NCBI GenBank assembly: GCA_965649105.1
Contig: CBFGJP010000100.1
Location: forward strand, 1-7,820
Direction of reading: 5' to 3'
Origin: JAOAFX01 sp965649105
Lineage (GTDB): Bacteria; Hydrothermota; Tepidihabitantia; SM23-42; JAOAFX01
Length of the DNA: 7,820 bases
Shown piece after piece: positions 1 through 5,578 of the stretch. Each line of letters begins with the position of its first letter. The first letter of the stretch is position 1. Under the pieces are notes generated by a model. That model was given only the letters and a program-made list of their open reading frames with translations. It ran no database searches and had not been told where the DNA came from. The translations under genes and the position numbers were made by a program.

Positions 1-1
1 G

Positions 2-361
2 GTTGTCTGTAGTGAGATTGGGTTGTATGAATTTCCTGTAGAAAAATCTTATATCAGCAATCTTTCCGGCCCCCAGGGTGCTGAGGCACAACTTACAAAG
101 ACATTTTTCTTTGATAGAATCTATCCCAATCCGACAAAAGGGATGATAAAAATCAGGTTTAATTCACCGGATACAAGAAAGGTCTCAATCAAACTCTATG
201 ATGTCTGCGGAAGGCTTGTGTATCAGGAGAATCTTTTGAAATCTAAGATTGGTATGAATGAGATTATAATAAAATCTAATAGTCTATCCACCGGTATTTA
301 TTTTGTTCACCTTGAAACAGATGAATTTCATAAAGTGCAAAAGACGGTTTTATTAAGATAG
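2..361 (+). CDS. C-terminal end of a secreted protein with a T9SS (Por) sorting domain, 5'-truncated
   Basis: The reading frame is open to the left edge of the window, with no stop in frame before the TTG at 23, so this is the last 119 codons of a longer gene rather than a small protein. From about residue 37 it shows the hallmark of the type A type IX secretion sorting domain: IYPNPTKG, then alternating beta strands, LYDVCGRLVYQE, a glycine turn, STGIYFVHLE and a basic C-terminus ending KTVLLR. In this family the domain targets cargo to the T9SS translocon and is usually cleaved when the protein is anchored at the cell surface or released. The cargo's own function lies outside the window. 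The call as a T9SS tail is firm; the identity of the rest is unknown. The next gene is 100 bp downstream with its own promoter. Confidence 0.88.
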   Translation, partial: VVCSEIGLYEFPVEKSYISNLSGPQGAEAQLTKTFFFDRIYPNPTKGMIKIRFNSPDTRKVSIKLYDVCGRLVYQENLLKSKIGMNEIIIKSNSLSTGIYFVHLETDEFHKVQKTVLLR

Positions 362-427
362 GTAAAGAGCAGAAATTCGGGATAAATCTTATCTTTTATT
401 CAGAGATAAAGACAGCCTAATTCCACC

Positions 428-455
428 TTGATTTTTTATTAAACAGGAATAAAAT
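428..455 (+). promoter_or_regulatory. Sigma70-type promoter fused to the pbpC start (leaderless)
   Basis: TTGATT at 428-433, a 16-bp spacer, TAAAAT at 450-455, then 6 nt to the ATG at 462. With a usual distance of about 7 nt from the end of the -10, transcription would start on the A of the ATG. The AGGAA at 445-449 lies inside the spacer, 12 nt from the ATG, and would not be in the transcript if this promoter is used. Confidence 0.62.
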
Positions 456-461
456 TAATCA

Positions 462-2657
462 ATGGGTAAAATATTAATATTCATTCTGGACATCTTTTTT
501 CTTTCATCGGTAATATTTGTTATCTTACCCCCAGACAATAAATCACTATACCCTGAATTCAAATCATTTGATATAACTGACAGAAATGGCATATTATTGA
601 GAAGGGTTTTATCAAAGGATTACCGTACTGGCATCTGGAAAGACTTGAGAGAGATTTCACCACATATGATTAAGGCGACGATAATAAGAGAAGATAAGCG
701 ATTTTTATTGCATAATGGGGTTGACTTCCTTGCCCTCATCAGAGCTATATATAATAATCTGAAATACCACAGATTGACCTCTGGTGGTTCAACAATTACA
801 ATGCAGGTTGCAAAAATAGTCCTGAACCACAGAAAGAGGACACTAATAAATAAAATAATAGAAATACTCTATGCCATAAAACTTGAAATTTATTTAGAAA
901 AGACAAAAATTCTTGAAATCTATCTTAATCGTGCGCCATATGGCTATCAGACATATGGAGTGGAGGCAGCATCGCAATTCTATTTTCATAAACCTGCAAG
1001 CGATCTTTCTCTTAGCGAATCCTGCATCCTTTCAGTAATACCAAAATCGCCATATTTTCTAAATCCATTCAAAAATCTTGAAAGATTAAAATCCCAGAGG
1101 GACTTCATATTGAGCAAATTATATGCGCATAAATATATTGATTCTATGGAATACAACTGCGCACTTGCAGAACCAGTAAAGATAAATAAACAAACGATAA
1201 TCTTCAAAGCACCCCATTTTGTTGATTTTATTCTCCAAAAAGATACAGAGATTAAATATTCACAAATCACTTCAACAGTTTCATTGAGTTTACAGGAAAA
1301 TATTGAGAAATTTCTTTTTACATCAATTAAAACTTTAAGTAAATACAATGTAAATCAATGTGCTGTAGTTGTTATGGATACAAAAACAGGCGAGATACTT
1401 GCAATGGTTGGTTCCAAGGATTATTTTGAAGAAAAAGAAGGGCAGGTAAATGGATGTCTGGCACTGAGACAGCCAGGTTCAAGTTTAAAGCCATTTTTAT
1501 ATATTCTTGCACTTTCTAATGGTATTCCAATGAGTTATTTAATGAATGATACAGTTACGGAATTCAGACTTAGTGATGGAACGGTCTTTGCACCAAGAAA
1601 TTTTGGTGAAAAGTATCACCGGTATGTCAGGGCAAGGGAGGCTTTGGCTTCTTCTTTTAATGTGCCTGCAGTTCATTTACTGGATATCTTAGGGGTTGAA
1701 AATTTTTATAACTTCTTACAAAGACTTCACTTTTCAGGATTATACAAGCAACCGAATTTTTACGGACTTTCCTTATCATTGGGTGCGTCAGAAGTTAAAC
1801 TACTTGAACTGACTAATGCATATCGGGCAATTGCAAATAAAGGTGTGTGGACTGGATATAAATTCATAAAAGATGATAGAAAAAAGATAGGGGAGAGGGT
1901 ATTCGCTGAAGAGGTAGCATACATTATTACTGATGTCTTATCAGACAATTCGAGCAGAATTAAGGCGTTTGGTGATGATTCACCATTGAATTTGCCTTTT
2001 CCCTGTGCGGTGAAGACTGGAACGACAAAAAATTTCAAGGATAACTGGTGTGTGGGATTTACCGAAAAATATACAGTAGGTGTATGGGTTGGAAATTTTG
2101 ATGGCTCACCGATGAATGGTGTATCAGGAATTTCCGGGGCAGCACCTTTATTCAGGGATATTATGATTGAATTACATCGAAATGAATATCCAAAGGAATT
2201 TGAGAAGCCTAATTCTATTATACAATTAAAGGTTTGCGCGCGAACCGGGTTAATTGCCAGTAAAGAATGTCCGATTTTAGAGGAGATATTTATTTATGGT
2301 ACTGAACCGAAAGACACCTGTCATTATTGTACTGATAAAAGGGACGAAAATATCGTTTTTCAAACCAACCCGAAAATAAAAAATAAAGTGCTTACAATTA
2401 TGCATCCCCGTGATGGTGATATATTCAAACTTGACCCGCATATTTCATACAAAAATCAGGCAATTCCTCTAAAAGTGTCTGGAGATACAAATATTAGAAA
2501 AATAATTTTGCGATTAAACGGAAAATTGTTATGTGAAAGGAGAGGGCGGGAAGTTGTTTTTATGTTGCAGCCCAGGCCTGGAGAATATGAAGTTGAAGCA
2601 ACCGGTATATCTACGAAAACAACAATAATGGATAGAGTTAAGTACACCGTATATTAA
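462..2657 (+). CDS. pbpC: Penicillin-binding protein 1C (bifunctional transglycosylase/transpeptidase)
   Basis: 731 aa, full length for PBP1C. Residues 3-22 form an N-terminal membrane anchor that leaves the enzyme in the periplasm, where it polymerises lipid II and cross-links peptidoglycan. The GT51 transglycosylase domain (about 40-230) has the catalytic EDKRF (E77), the donor-site GGSTITMQ (108-115) and EIYLNRAPYG (152-161). The transpeptidase domain (about 295-570) has SSLK (S340 nucleophile, K343), SFN (398-400) and KTGTT (518-522). A cysteine motif characteristic of PBP1C follows (C592, C603, C620, C623; the last position is often His in relatives, Cys here). Residues 640-731 match the beta-sandwich BiPBP_C domain that separates PBP1C from PBP1A/B. 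PBP1C is often next to an alpha-2-macroglobulin (yfhM) gene; none is seen nearby. The ATG at 462 is chosen because it precedes the anchor and sits just after a -35/-10 pair. Confidence 0.93.
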   Translation: MGKILIFILDIFFLSSVIFVILPPDNKSLYPEFKSFDITDRNGILLRRVLSKDYRTGIWKDLREISPHMIKATIIREDKRFLLHNGVDFLALIRAIYNNLKYHRLTSGGSTITMQVAKIVLNHRKRTLINKIIEILYAIKLEIYLEKTKILEIYLNRAPYGYQTYGVEAASQFYFHKPASDLSLSESCILSVIPKSPYFLNPFKNLERLKSQRDFILSKLYAHKYIDSMEYNCALAEPVKINKQTIIFKAPHFVDFILQKDTEIKYSQITSTVSLSLQENIEKFLFTSIKTLSKYNVNQCAVVVMDTKTGEILAMVGSKDYFEEKEGQVNGCLALRQPGSSLKPFLYILALSNGIPMSYLMNDTVTEFRLSDGTVFAPRNFGEKYHRYVRAREALASSFNVPAVHLLDILGVENFYNFLQRLHFSGLYKQPNFYGLSLSLGASEVKLLELTNAYRAIANKGVWTGYKFIKDDRKKIGERVFAEEVAYIITDVLSDNSSRIKAFGDDSPLNLPFPCAVKTGTTKNFKDNWCVGFTEKYTVGVWVGNFDGSPMNGVSGISGAAPLFRDIMIELHRNEYPKEFEKPNSIIQLKVCARTGLIASKECPILEEIFIYGTEPKDTCHYCTDKRDENIVFQTNPKIKNKVLTIMHPRDGDIFKLDPHISYKNQAIPLKVSGDTNIRKIILRLNGKLLCERRGREVVFMLQPRPGEYEVEATGISTKTTIMDRVKYTVY

Positions 2658-2690
2658 CCACATTTAGAGTGATATAGTTCTTTTATTATC

Positions 2691-2744
2691 TTGACACTTC
2701 AACATTTAATCAATTGAACAATTGTTCAGGTGTTGAAGTGACAA
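2691..2744 (+). promoter_or_regulatory. Long imperfect inverted repeat in the pbpC-arsR gap
   Basis: The arm ttgacacttcaaca (2691-2704) is repeated inverted at 2731-2744 with 13 of 14 positions matching, separated by 26 nt. The central 10 bp of each arm (cacttcaaca / tgttgaagtg) are perfect. The inner 26 nt hold a second, perfect palindrome, annotated separately. No T-run follows the right arm, so it does not look like an intrinsic terminator for pbpC. It lies just upstream of the -35 of the regulator gene, which favours a protein-binding site. Confidence 0.6.
2715..2728 (+). promoter_or_regulatory. Putative ArsR/SmtB-type operator, perfect 14-bp palindrome
   Basis: TGAACAATTGTTCA is its own reverse complement. 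The half-site TGAAca...TTCA is the form of operator halves known for SmtB/ArsR-type winged-helix repressors (TGAA and TTCA halves around a short centre). An ArsR-like gene begins 54 bp downstream, so autoregulation is the natural inference. The site is 20 bp upstream of the -35, so simple occlusion would need cooperative binding to the outer repeat or spreading. Confidence 0.6.
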
Positions 2745-2748
2745 GTTG

Positions 2749-2776
2749 TTGACAGGTGCTGCAAACTGTATATAAT
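2749..2776 (+). promoter_or_regulatory. Consensus sigma70 promoter for the ArsR-family gene (leaderless)
   Basis: Perfect TTGACA (2749-2754), 16-bp spacer, perfect TATAAT (2771-2776), then 5 nt to the ATG at 2782. The predicted transcription start (about 2782-2783) coincides with the start codon, and there is no Shine-Dalgarno between them. This is the strongest promoter in the window by match to consensus, as expected for a gene held down by a repressor. Confidence 0.8.
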
Positions 2777-2781
2777 GTAGT

Positions 2782-3090
2782 ATGAGAAAGAAAATGCCAG
2801 AGACAGAGTATAGAGCATCAAGGGTTTGTAGAGTTCTGGGAAATCCAACTGCTTATCAGATTGTTAAATTATTGTTGGGGAAAAGGGCAACACCCACAGA
2901 GATTGCCTTGAATATGGGTGTTTCAGAAACATTAACTTCGGCGACACTCAGAATTTTAAGGAATGTGGATATTGTAAGATATGAGACAAGAGGCAAAGAA
3001 AAAATCTACTGGGTAAAAGACGACTTAATTGAGAAAATATGTAGAATCCTTGAGAAATTTATAATTAAGATGCGTGAGAAAAACTGGTAG
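2782..3090 (+). CDS. ArsR/SmtB-family winged-helix transcriptional regulator
   Basis: 102 aa, the typical size of a single-domain ArsR protein. The N-terminal helix reads ASRVCRVLGNPTAYQIVKLL (12-31), the classic opening of the family. The helix-turn-helix is at about 38-60 (TPTEIALNMGVSETLTSATLRIL), the wing at about 62-77 (VDIVRYETRGKEKIYWV) and a C-terminal dimer helix at about 81-98. The metal-binding motif of arsenic/cadmium sensors (ELCVCDL in helix 3) is absent: the only cysteines are C16 and C87, and the last helix has no His. It therefore probably senses something other than a metal, or acts constitutively. A palindromic operator candidate lies upstream. The ATG at 2782 is chosen over M5 (2794) because it sits where transcription should begin. 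Likely targets are its own promoter and perhaps the next gene. Confidence 0.85.
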   Translation: MRKKMPETEYRASRVCRVLGNPTAYQIVKLLLGKRATPTEIALNMGVSETLTSATLRILRNVDIVRYETRGKEKIYWVKDDLIEKICRILEKFIIKMREKNW

Positions 3091-3117
3091 TTATTGATAT
3101 ATGTAAATATTTGAGTA

Positions 3118-3145
3118 TTGACATCCTGAAATATCTTTATAAAAT
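3118..3145 (+). promoter_or_regulatory. Promoter for the split membrane-protein gene (leaderless or nearly so)
   Basis: TTGACA (3118-3123), 16-bp spacer, TAAAAT (3140-3145), then 4 nt to an ATG at 3150. It lies between the regulator's stop (3090) and the next coding start, so that gene can be transcribed independently of the regulator. An earlier in-frame TTG at 3111 would lie upstream of the -35 and is therefore unlikely to be the start. An imperfect dyad (3106-3115 with 3126-3135, 8 of 10) brackets the -35. Confidence 0.6.
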
Positions 3146-3149
3146 TTAT

Positions 3150-3653
3150 ATGGGGATTATGCTATCAATAATTTTGATATTAGCATTTCAATTACAAGAA
3201 CCCATTTATGAAATAAATAGGAAAGAGGCAGAATTACATCGGTTGTTCTCTGATGTAGACAGTTTTGTATCTGCAAAGTTCTATAATATTGATGATTCAA
3301 TCAGTATAGTATTCATTTATACCGCCAAAGGTGATACATTTGATTCTACTATGGATATCAGCAAAGACGCGTTTGAAGGATTACAATTCTACCAAAAAAA
3401 TTTTCATAGGATTATTACTGATTTAAATTTTAGAAATAAATTTTTACATAACTATGAAATCGGCTGGCCGGTTATATCAATGAAAAAAATTGGAGAAAGA
3501 AAAAATAAAGAATTGTCAAATGCTATTTTTAACAATGTATGCTGTATGACCGGCACCGGTGCAACCGGTGCGTATATTGGTGCACTGGTAGGGAAGACCA
3601 TTCACAAGAAACAGGATATATTCCCTGTGGCTTGCAGGAATATAGCTGTATGA
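3150..3653 (+). CDS. Exported/membrane protein of unknown function, N-terminal part of a probably frameshifted gene
   Basis: 167 aa from the ATG at 3150, chosen because the promoter's -10 ends 4 nt before it. The in-frame TTG at 3111 and the ATG at 3159 are alternatives. The first 15 residues (MGIMLSIILILAFQL) look like a signal peptide or anchor. A soluble stretch of about 110 residues follows, rich in charged and aromatic residues and resembling no family I recognise. The end is a glycine-zipper membrane motif, GTGATGAYIGALVGK. The frame then stops in a poorly protein-like tail (FPVACRNIAV). The matching second glycine-rich half, GITGGAVAGRE, is in another frame at 3706 and the frame between them is open across the gap, so this is probably the front part of one gene of about 330-345 codons carrying two single-base losses. 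Confidence 0.6.
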   Translation: MGIMLSIILILAFQLQEPIYEINRKEAELHRLFSDVDSFVSAKFYNIDDSISIVFIYTAKGDTFDSTMDISKDAFEGLQFYQKNFHRIITDLNFRNKFLHNYEIGWPVISMKKIGERKNKELSNAIFNNVCCMTGTGATGAYIGALVGKTIHKKQDIFPVACRNIAV

Positions 3654-3721
3654 TTCCTTATGAGTATTATTCTTTCACTATTGACCACACAAAATTCATA
3701 CCGGGATGGCAATCGGTATAA
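3533..3721 (+). other. Open bridging frame linking the two halves of the split gene
   Basis: The third forward frame has no stop between 3533 and its TAA at 3719-3721. It overlaps the end of the upstream part by about 120 bp and the start of the downstream part by 16 bp. Its later portion encodes a plausible protein stretch (YEYYSFTIDHTKFIPG, about 3657-3706). Reading upstream part, bridge, downstream part requires two successive shifts of the same sense, each equal to one lost base: one before 3651 and one between 3685 and 3718. A direct jump from first to last frame is blocked by stops at 3643 and 3682. This entry is a reading-frame argument, not a separate gene. Confidence 0.45.
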
Positions 3722-4149
3722 CCGGTGGTGCGGTTGCAGGCAGAGAATTATATCTAAAAAATTACAAAAAGAATGTTTTCTTGAATGCCCTCACACATAA
3801 TATCGTCGCATTTGATGATAATGGCATTCCTATAACACTTGAAGAAATTGAAAAAGAGAATAAAGGTCATTATACAGTGAGTATTGGGGCATTAGGTATT
3901 ATTCTTGGTGGTTCTATTGTGCTGGCTGCAATGCTTACATTGAGTATGCCCTGGGTTGATTTAGTTCCAAAGACAGATTGGGATGACAGAGCTGTTAGTA
4001 TTCCGATATTAGTAATTTCTGGCGTTAGTTTCTGGCATTTTACAAAATTTGCCTTTGAAAAAGGCAAAGAACTTGACCGTATTGCCACAATTGAGAGAAT
4101 AAGAAATAAGAGAAAATTGAATACAACAGAACAACAGGGGAATGATTGA
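3706..4149 (+). CDS. Membrane protein fragment of unknown function, C-terminal part of a probably frameshifted gene
   Basis: 147 codons from the ATG at 3706. It opens inside a glycine-rich segment (GITGGAVAGRE, 4-14) that looks like the second strand of a glycine-zipper hairpin whose first strand ends the preceding frame. Two hydrophobic segments follow, about 58-80 (VSIGALGIILGGSIVLAAML) and 97-118 (AVSIPILVISGVSFWHFTKF), then a basic tail rich in Lys and Arg. There is neither a Shine-Dalgarno nor the promoter/start arrangement seen at other genes ahead of this ATG, so it is probably not an independent start. The stop (4147-4149) directly abuts the stop of the convergent gene, with no base between. 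No family recognised. Confidence 0.6.
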   Translation: MAIGITGGAVAGRELYLKNYKKNVFLNALTHNIVAFDDNGIPITLEEIEKENKGHYTVSIGALGIILGGSIVLAAMLTLSMPWVDLVPKTDWDDRAVSIPILVISGVSFWHFTKFAFEKGKELDRIATIERIRNKRKLNTTEQQGND

Positions 4150-4833
4150 TTAGAATTTTAATATTAGTTTTAATAAAACAATTATCACTAATGCAGGAAG
4201 ATAATTTCCGACTTTGATATCCTTTATTTCCAATAATCTTATGCCAATGGCAAAGACAAGCATACCGCCAATGCCGGTGAAGTCGTTCAAGAAATATGGG
4301 GTGCCAAGAAAACGGAGCTGGCTTGAAAGGAGGGTAATTGAACCTTGGAATAAAAATACTACAATAGCGGAGAAAAGAACACCTATTCCTAAAGTTGAGG
4401 TCAATATTATCGCAGAAATGCCATCCATAATTGATTTAGTAATCAAAAGTTCGGGTCTATGGAGCAAGCCATCCTGGATACAACCGAGTATGGTCATTGG
4501 TCCTATAGAAAAAAGAATACTGGCAGTCACGAAACCCTTGGTAAAGCTCTTTGTATCAAAAAATGTTCCGATTTTTCTAAACTTTTCACCAATTTGCTCA
4601 ACAAAATGTTCAACATTTAGGATGGTTCCAACAATGCCTCCGCTAATCAGGCTTATAATAACCATTAGTGGCTTTTCCATTATAATTCCCATCTTTAAAC
4701 CCAAAATACAGGTGAATATACCCAATCCCATTAAAATAATATCTTTAATATGTTCTGGAAAGCCTTTTTTTAAAAATAATCCTATAATGCTACCAATTAT
4801 GACAAAGACGGTATTAGTAATTGTCCCGAGCAT
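4150..4833 (-). CDS. DUF554 family membrane protein (YdfK-like)
   Basis: 227 aa, the normal length of the family. Nearly the whole chain is hydrophobic, with about seven membrane segments. Family landmarks are visible: the N-terminal MLGTITNTVFVIIGSIIGL, GIFTCILGLKMGI (38-50), FSIGPMTILGCIQDGLL (108-124), KSIMDGISAIIL (133-144), the LFQGSITLLSSQL segment (161-173), the TGIGGMLVFAIGIRLLEI block (186-203) and GNYLPALVI (209-217). It is an inner-membrane protein probably handling a small molecule or ion; the substrate is not established and cannot be read from sequence. It is transcribed from its own promoter (-10 on the minus strand at 4839-4844), divergently from yjbQ and tail-to-tail with the split membrane gene. 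A long open frame on the opposite strand (4214-4849) is its antisense shadow. Confidence 0.9.
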   Translation of the reverse strand: MLGTITNTVFVIIGSIIGLFLKKGFPEHIKDIILMGLGIFTCILGLKMGIIMEKPLMVIISLISGGIVGTILNVEHFVEQIGEKFRKIGTFFDTKSFTKGFVTASILFSIGPMTILGCIQDGLLHRPELLITKSIMDGISAIILTSTLGIGVLFSAIVVFLFQGSITLLSSQLRFLGTPYFLNDFTGIGGMLVFAIGIRLLEIKDIKVGNYLPALVIIVLLKLILKF

Positions 4834-4838
4834 TAAAA

Positions 4839-4866
4839 ATTATACATAAGAGAATTGAAAAATCAA
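4839..4866 (-). promoter_or_regulatory. Promoter for the DUF554 gene (leaderless)
   Basis: Reading the minus strand: TTGATT (plus-strand 4866-4861), 16-bp spacer, TATAAT (4844-4839), 5 nt, then the ATG at 4833. No Shine-Dalgarno lies between the -10 and the ATG (TTTTA). Same geometry as the plus-strand promoters in this window. Confidence 0.68.
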
Positions 4867-5103
4867 TATTTGAATAAAACTTGCTTGAAAATTTGGTAAG
4901 TCATTTCGGTCTGTTAGGCTAAATTTTGATTAAAGAAAGGTTCATATGAAATCTTATTGACTGTCTTTTATAAAGGGGAGAGCCATTGATAAAACCATTC
5001 AAAAATATAAATCCACCAAAACTTTAGTTTACATAATATATATTATCAGACATAAAAGAAATGAATTATTGGGTGCATATAGCGATAAATTAGATGGGTA
5101 ATA
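4867..5103. other. AT-rich divergent intergenic region, mostly unexplained
   Basis: Together with the two promoters at its edges this is a 304-bp gap between the divergent DUF554 and yjbQ genes. It contains a perfect 14-bp AT palindrome, ATAATATATATTAT (5033-5046), that could be a binding site or simply an AT-rich melting region. The only reading frames are tiny (for example a 10-codon one at 5061-5093) and have no support. I see no tRNA, riboswitch or convincing terminator. Confidence 0.4.
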
Positions 5104-5131
5104 TTGACTTTTTCGTTAAAATTATTATAAT
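5104..5131 (+). promoter_or_regulatory. Promoter for yjbQ (leaderless), decides the GTG start
   Basis: TTGACT (5104-5109), 16-bp spacer, perfect TATAAT (5126-5131), 6 nt, then GTG at 5138. The predicted transcription start, 7 nt after the -10, is the G of that GTG. The AAAGG at 5132-5136 is too close to the start to act as a ribosome-binding site. Confidence 0.72.
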
Positions 5132-5137
5132 AAAGGT

Positions 5138-5542
5138 GTGATTGAAAAAATCAGAATCTCAACAAAAAATAGAAATGAACTTGTTGATATTACAGTGGAA
5201 GTTAAAAAGATTATTGAGAAAAATAAGGTTAAAGATGGAGTAATTCATATTTTCTGTCCCCATACGACTGCAGCGATTACGATAAACGAAAATTATGACC
5301 CTTCGGTTAAAGAAGATATAACAAAAAGCCTGGAAAAACTTATCCCCTACCGTGGCAATTATTCCCATACCGAAGGCAATGCAGATGCCCATATAAAGGC
5401 AGCAATAGTTGGTTCATCAAGGACACTATTTGTTGAAGATGGCAAACTCGCCTTCGGCACCTGGCAGGGAATTTTCTTTTGCGAGTTTGACGGACCAAGA
5501 ACAAGGGAAATATGGGTAAAAATTTTGGAAATTAGAAGTTAG
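5138..5542 (+). CDS. yjbQ: YjbQ/UPF0047 family protein (secondary thiamine-phosphate synthase enzyme)
   Basis: 134 aa, full length for the family. It carries the three diagnostic blocks: CPHTTAAITINENYDPSVKED (40-60), HTEGNADAHIKAAIVGSS (77-94) and LAFGTWQGIFFCEFDGPRTR (105-122). Conserved candidate active-site residues are C40, H42, E51, H77, N81, H85 and W109. Family members are small trimeric metal-binding proteins; some were reported to show weak thiamine-phosphate synthase activity, hence the common name, but the true role is unsettled. Translation starts at GTG 5138, where the promoter predicts the transcript begins, and the N-terminus (MIEKIRISTKNRNELVDIT) matches the usual family start. 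The stop TAG (5540-5542) touches the left inverted repeat of the next cassette. Confidence 0.92.
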   Translation: MIEKIRISTKNRNELVDITVEVKKIIEKNKVKDGVIHIFCPHTTAAITINENYDPSVKEDITKSLEKLIPYRGNYSHTEGNADAHIKAAIVGSSRTLFVEDGKLAFGTWQGIFFCEFDGPRTREIWVKILEIRS

Positions 5543-5562
5543 GTGAGGAAGTTTGTATGGAA
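5542..5562 (+). repeat. Left inverted repeat of the four-helix-bundle cassette
   Basis: GGTGAGGAAGT, 2 unmatched bases, then GTATGGAA. It matches the reverse complement of 6009-6029 at 19 of 21 positions. Pairing can continue inward after a 7-nt bulge through ATTAG (5570-5574 with 6004-6008) and outward for two bases past one mismatch. The repeat begins on the last base of the yjbQ stop codon. Confidence 0.8.
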
Positions 5563-5578
5563 GTGGGTAATTAGAAAT

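Noticed and set aside
389..409. Hairpin TTATCT...AGATAA as terminator of the T9SS cargo gene
   Set aside because: Only 6 bp of AU-rich stem with a 9-nt loop and no T-run after it; too weak to call.
445..449. AGGAA as ribosome-binding site for pbpC
   Set aside because: 12 nt from the ATG and inside the spacer of the predicted promoter; it would not be in the mRNA if transcription starts at the ATG. Kept only as a fallback if the promoter is not used.
986..1348. 120-codon minus-strand frame inside pbpC
   Set aside because: Fully within a convincing PBP1C coding region; no start signals and no recognisable protein features.
3111..3149. TTG at 3111 as start of the membrane protein
   Set aside because: It lies upstream of the -35 of a good promoter and has no Shine-Dalgarno; the ATG at 3150 sits just after the -10 and begins a signal-peptide-like stretch.
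4214..4849. 211-codon open frame on the plus strand opposite DUF554
   Set aside because: It is the antisense shadow of a well-conserved DUF554 protein; its translation is low-complexity, rich in Ile, Pro, Lys and Ser, with no domain, and it has no start signals.
5061..5093. 10-codon open frame in the divergent region
   Set aside because: Too short, no Shine-Dalgarno, no promoter at the start, no recognisable peptide type.
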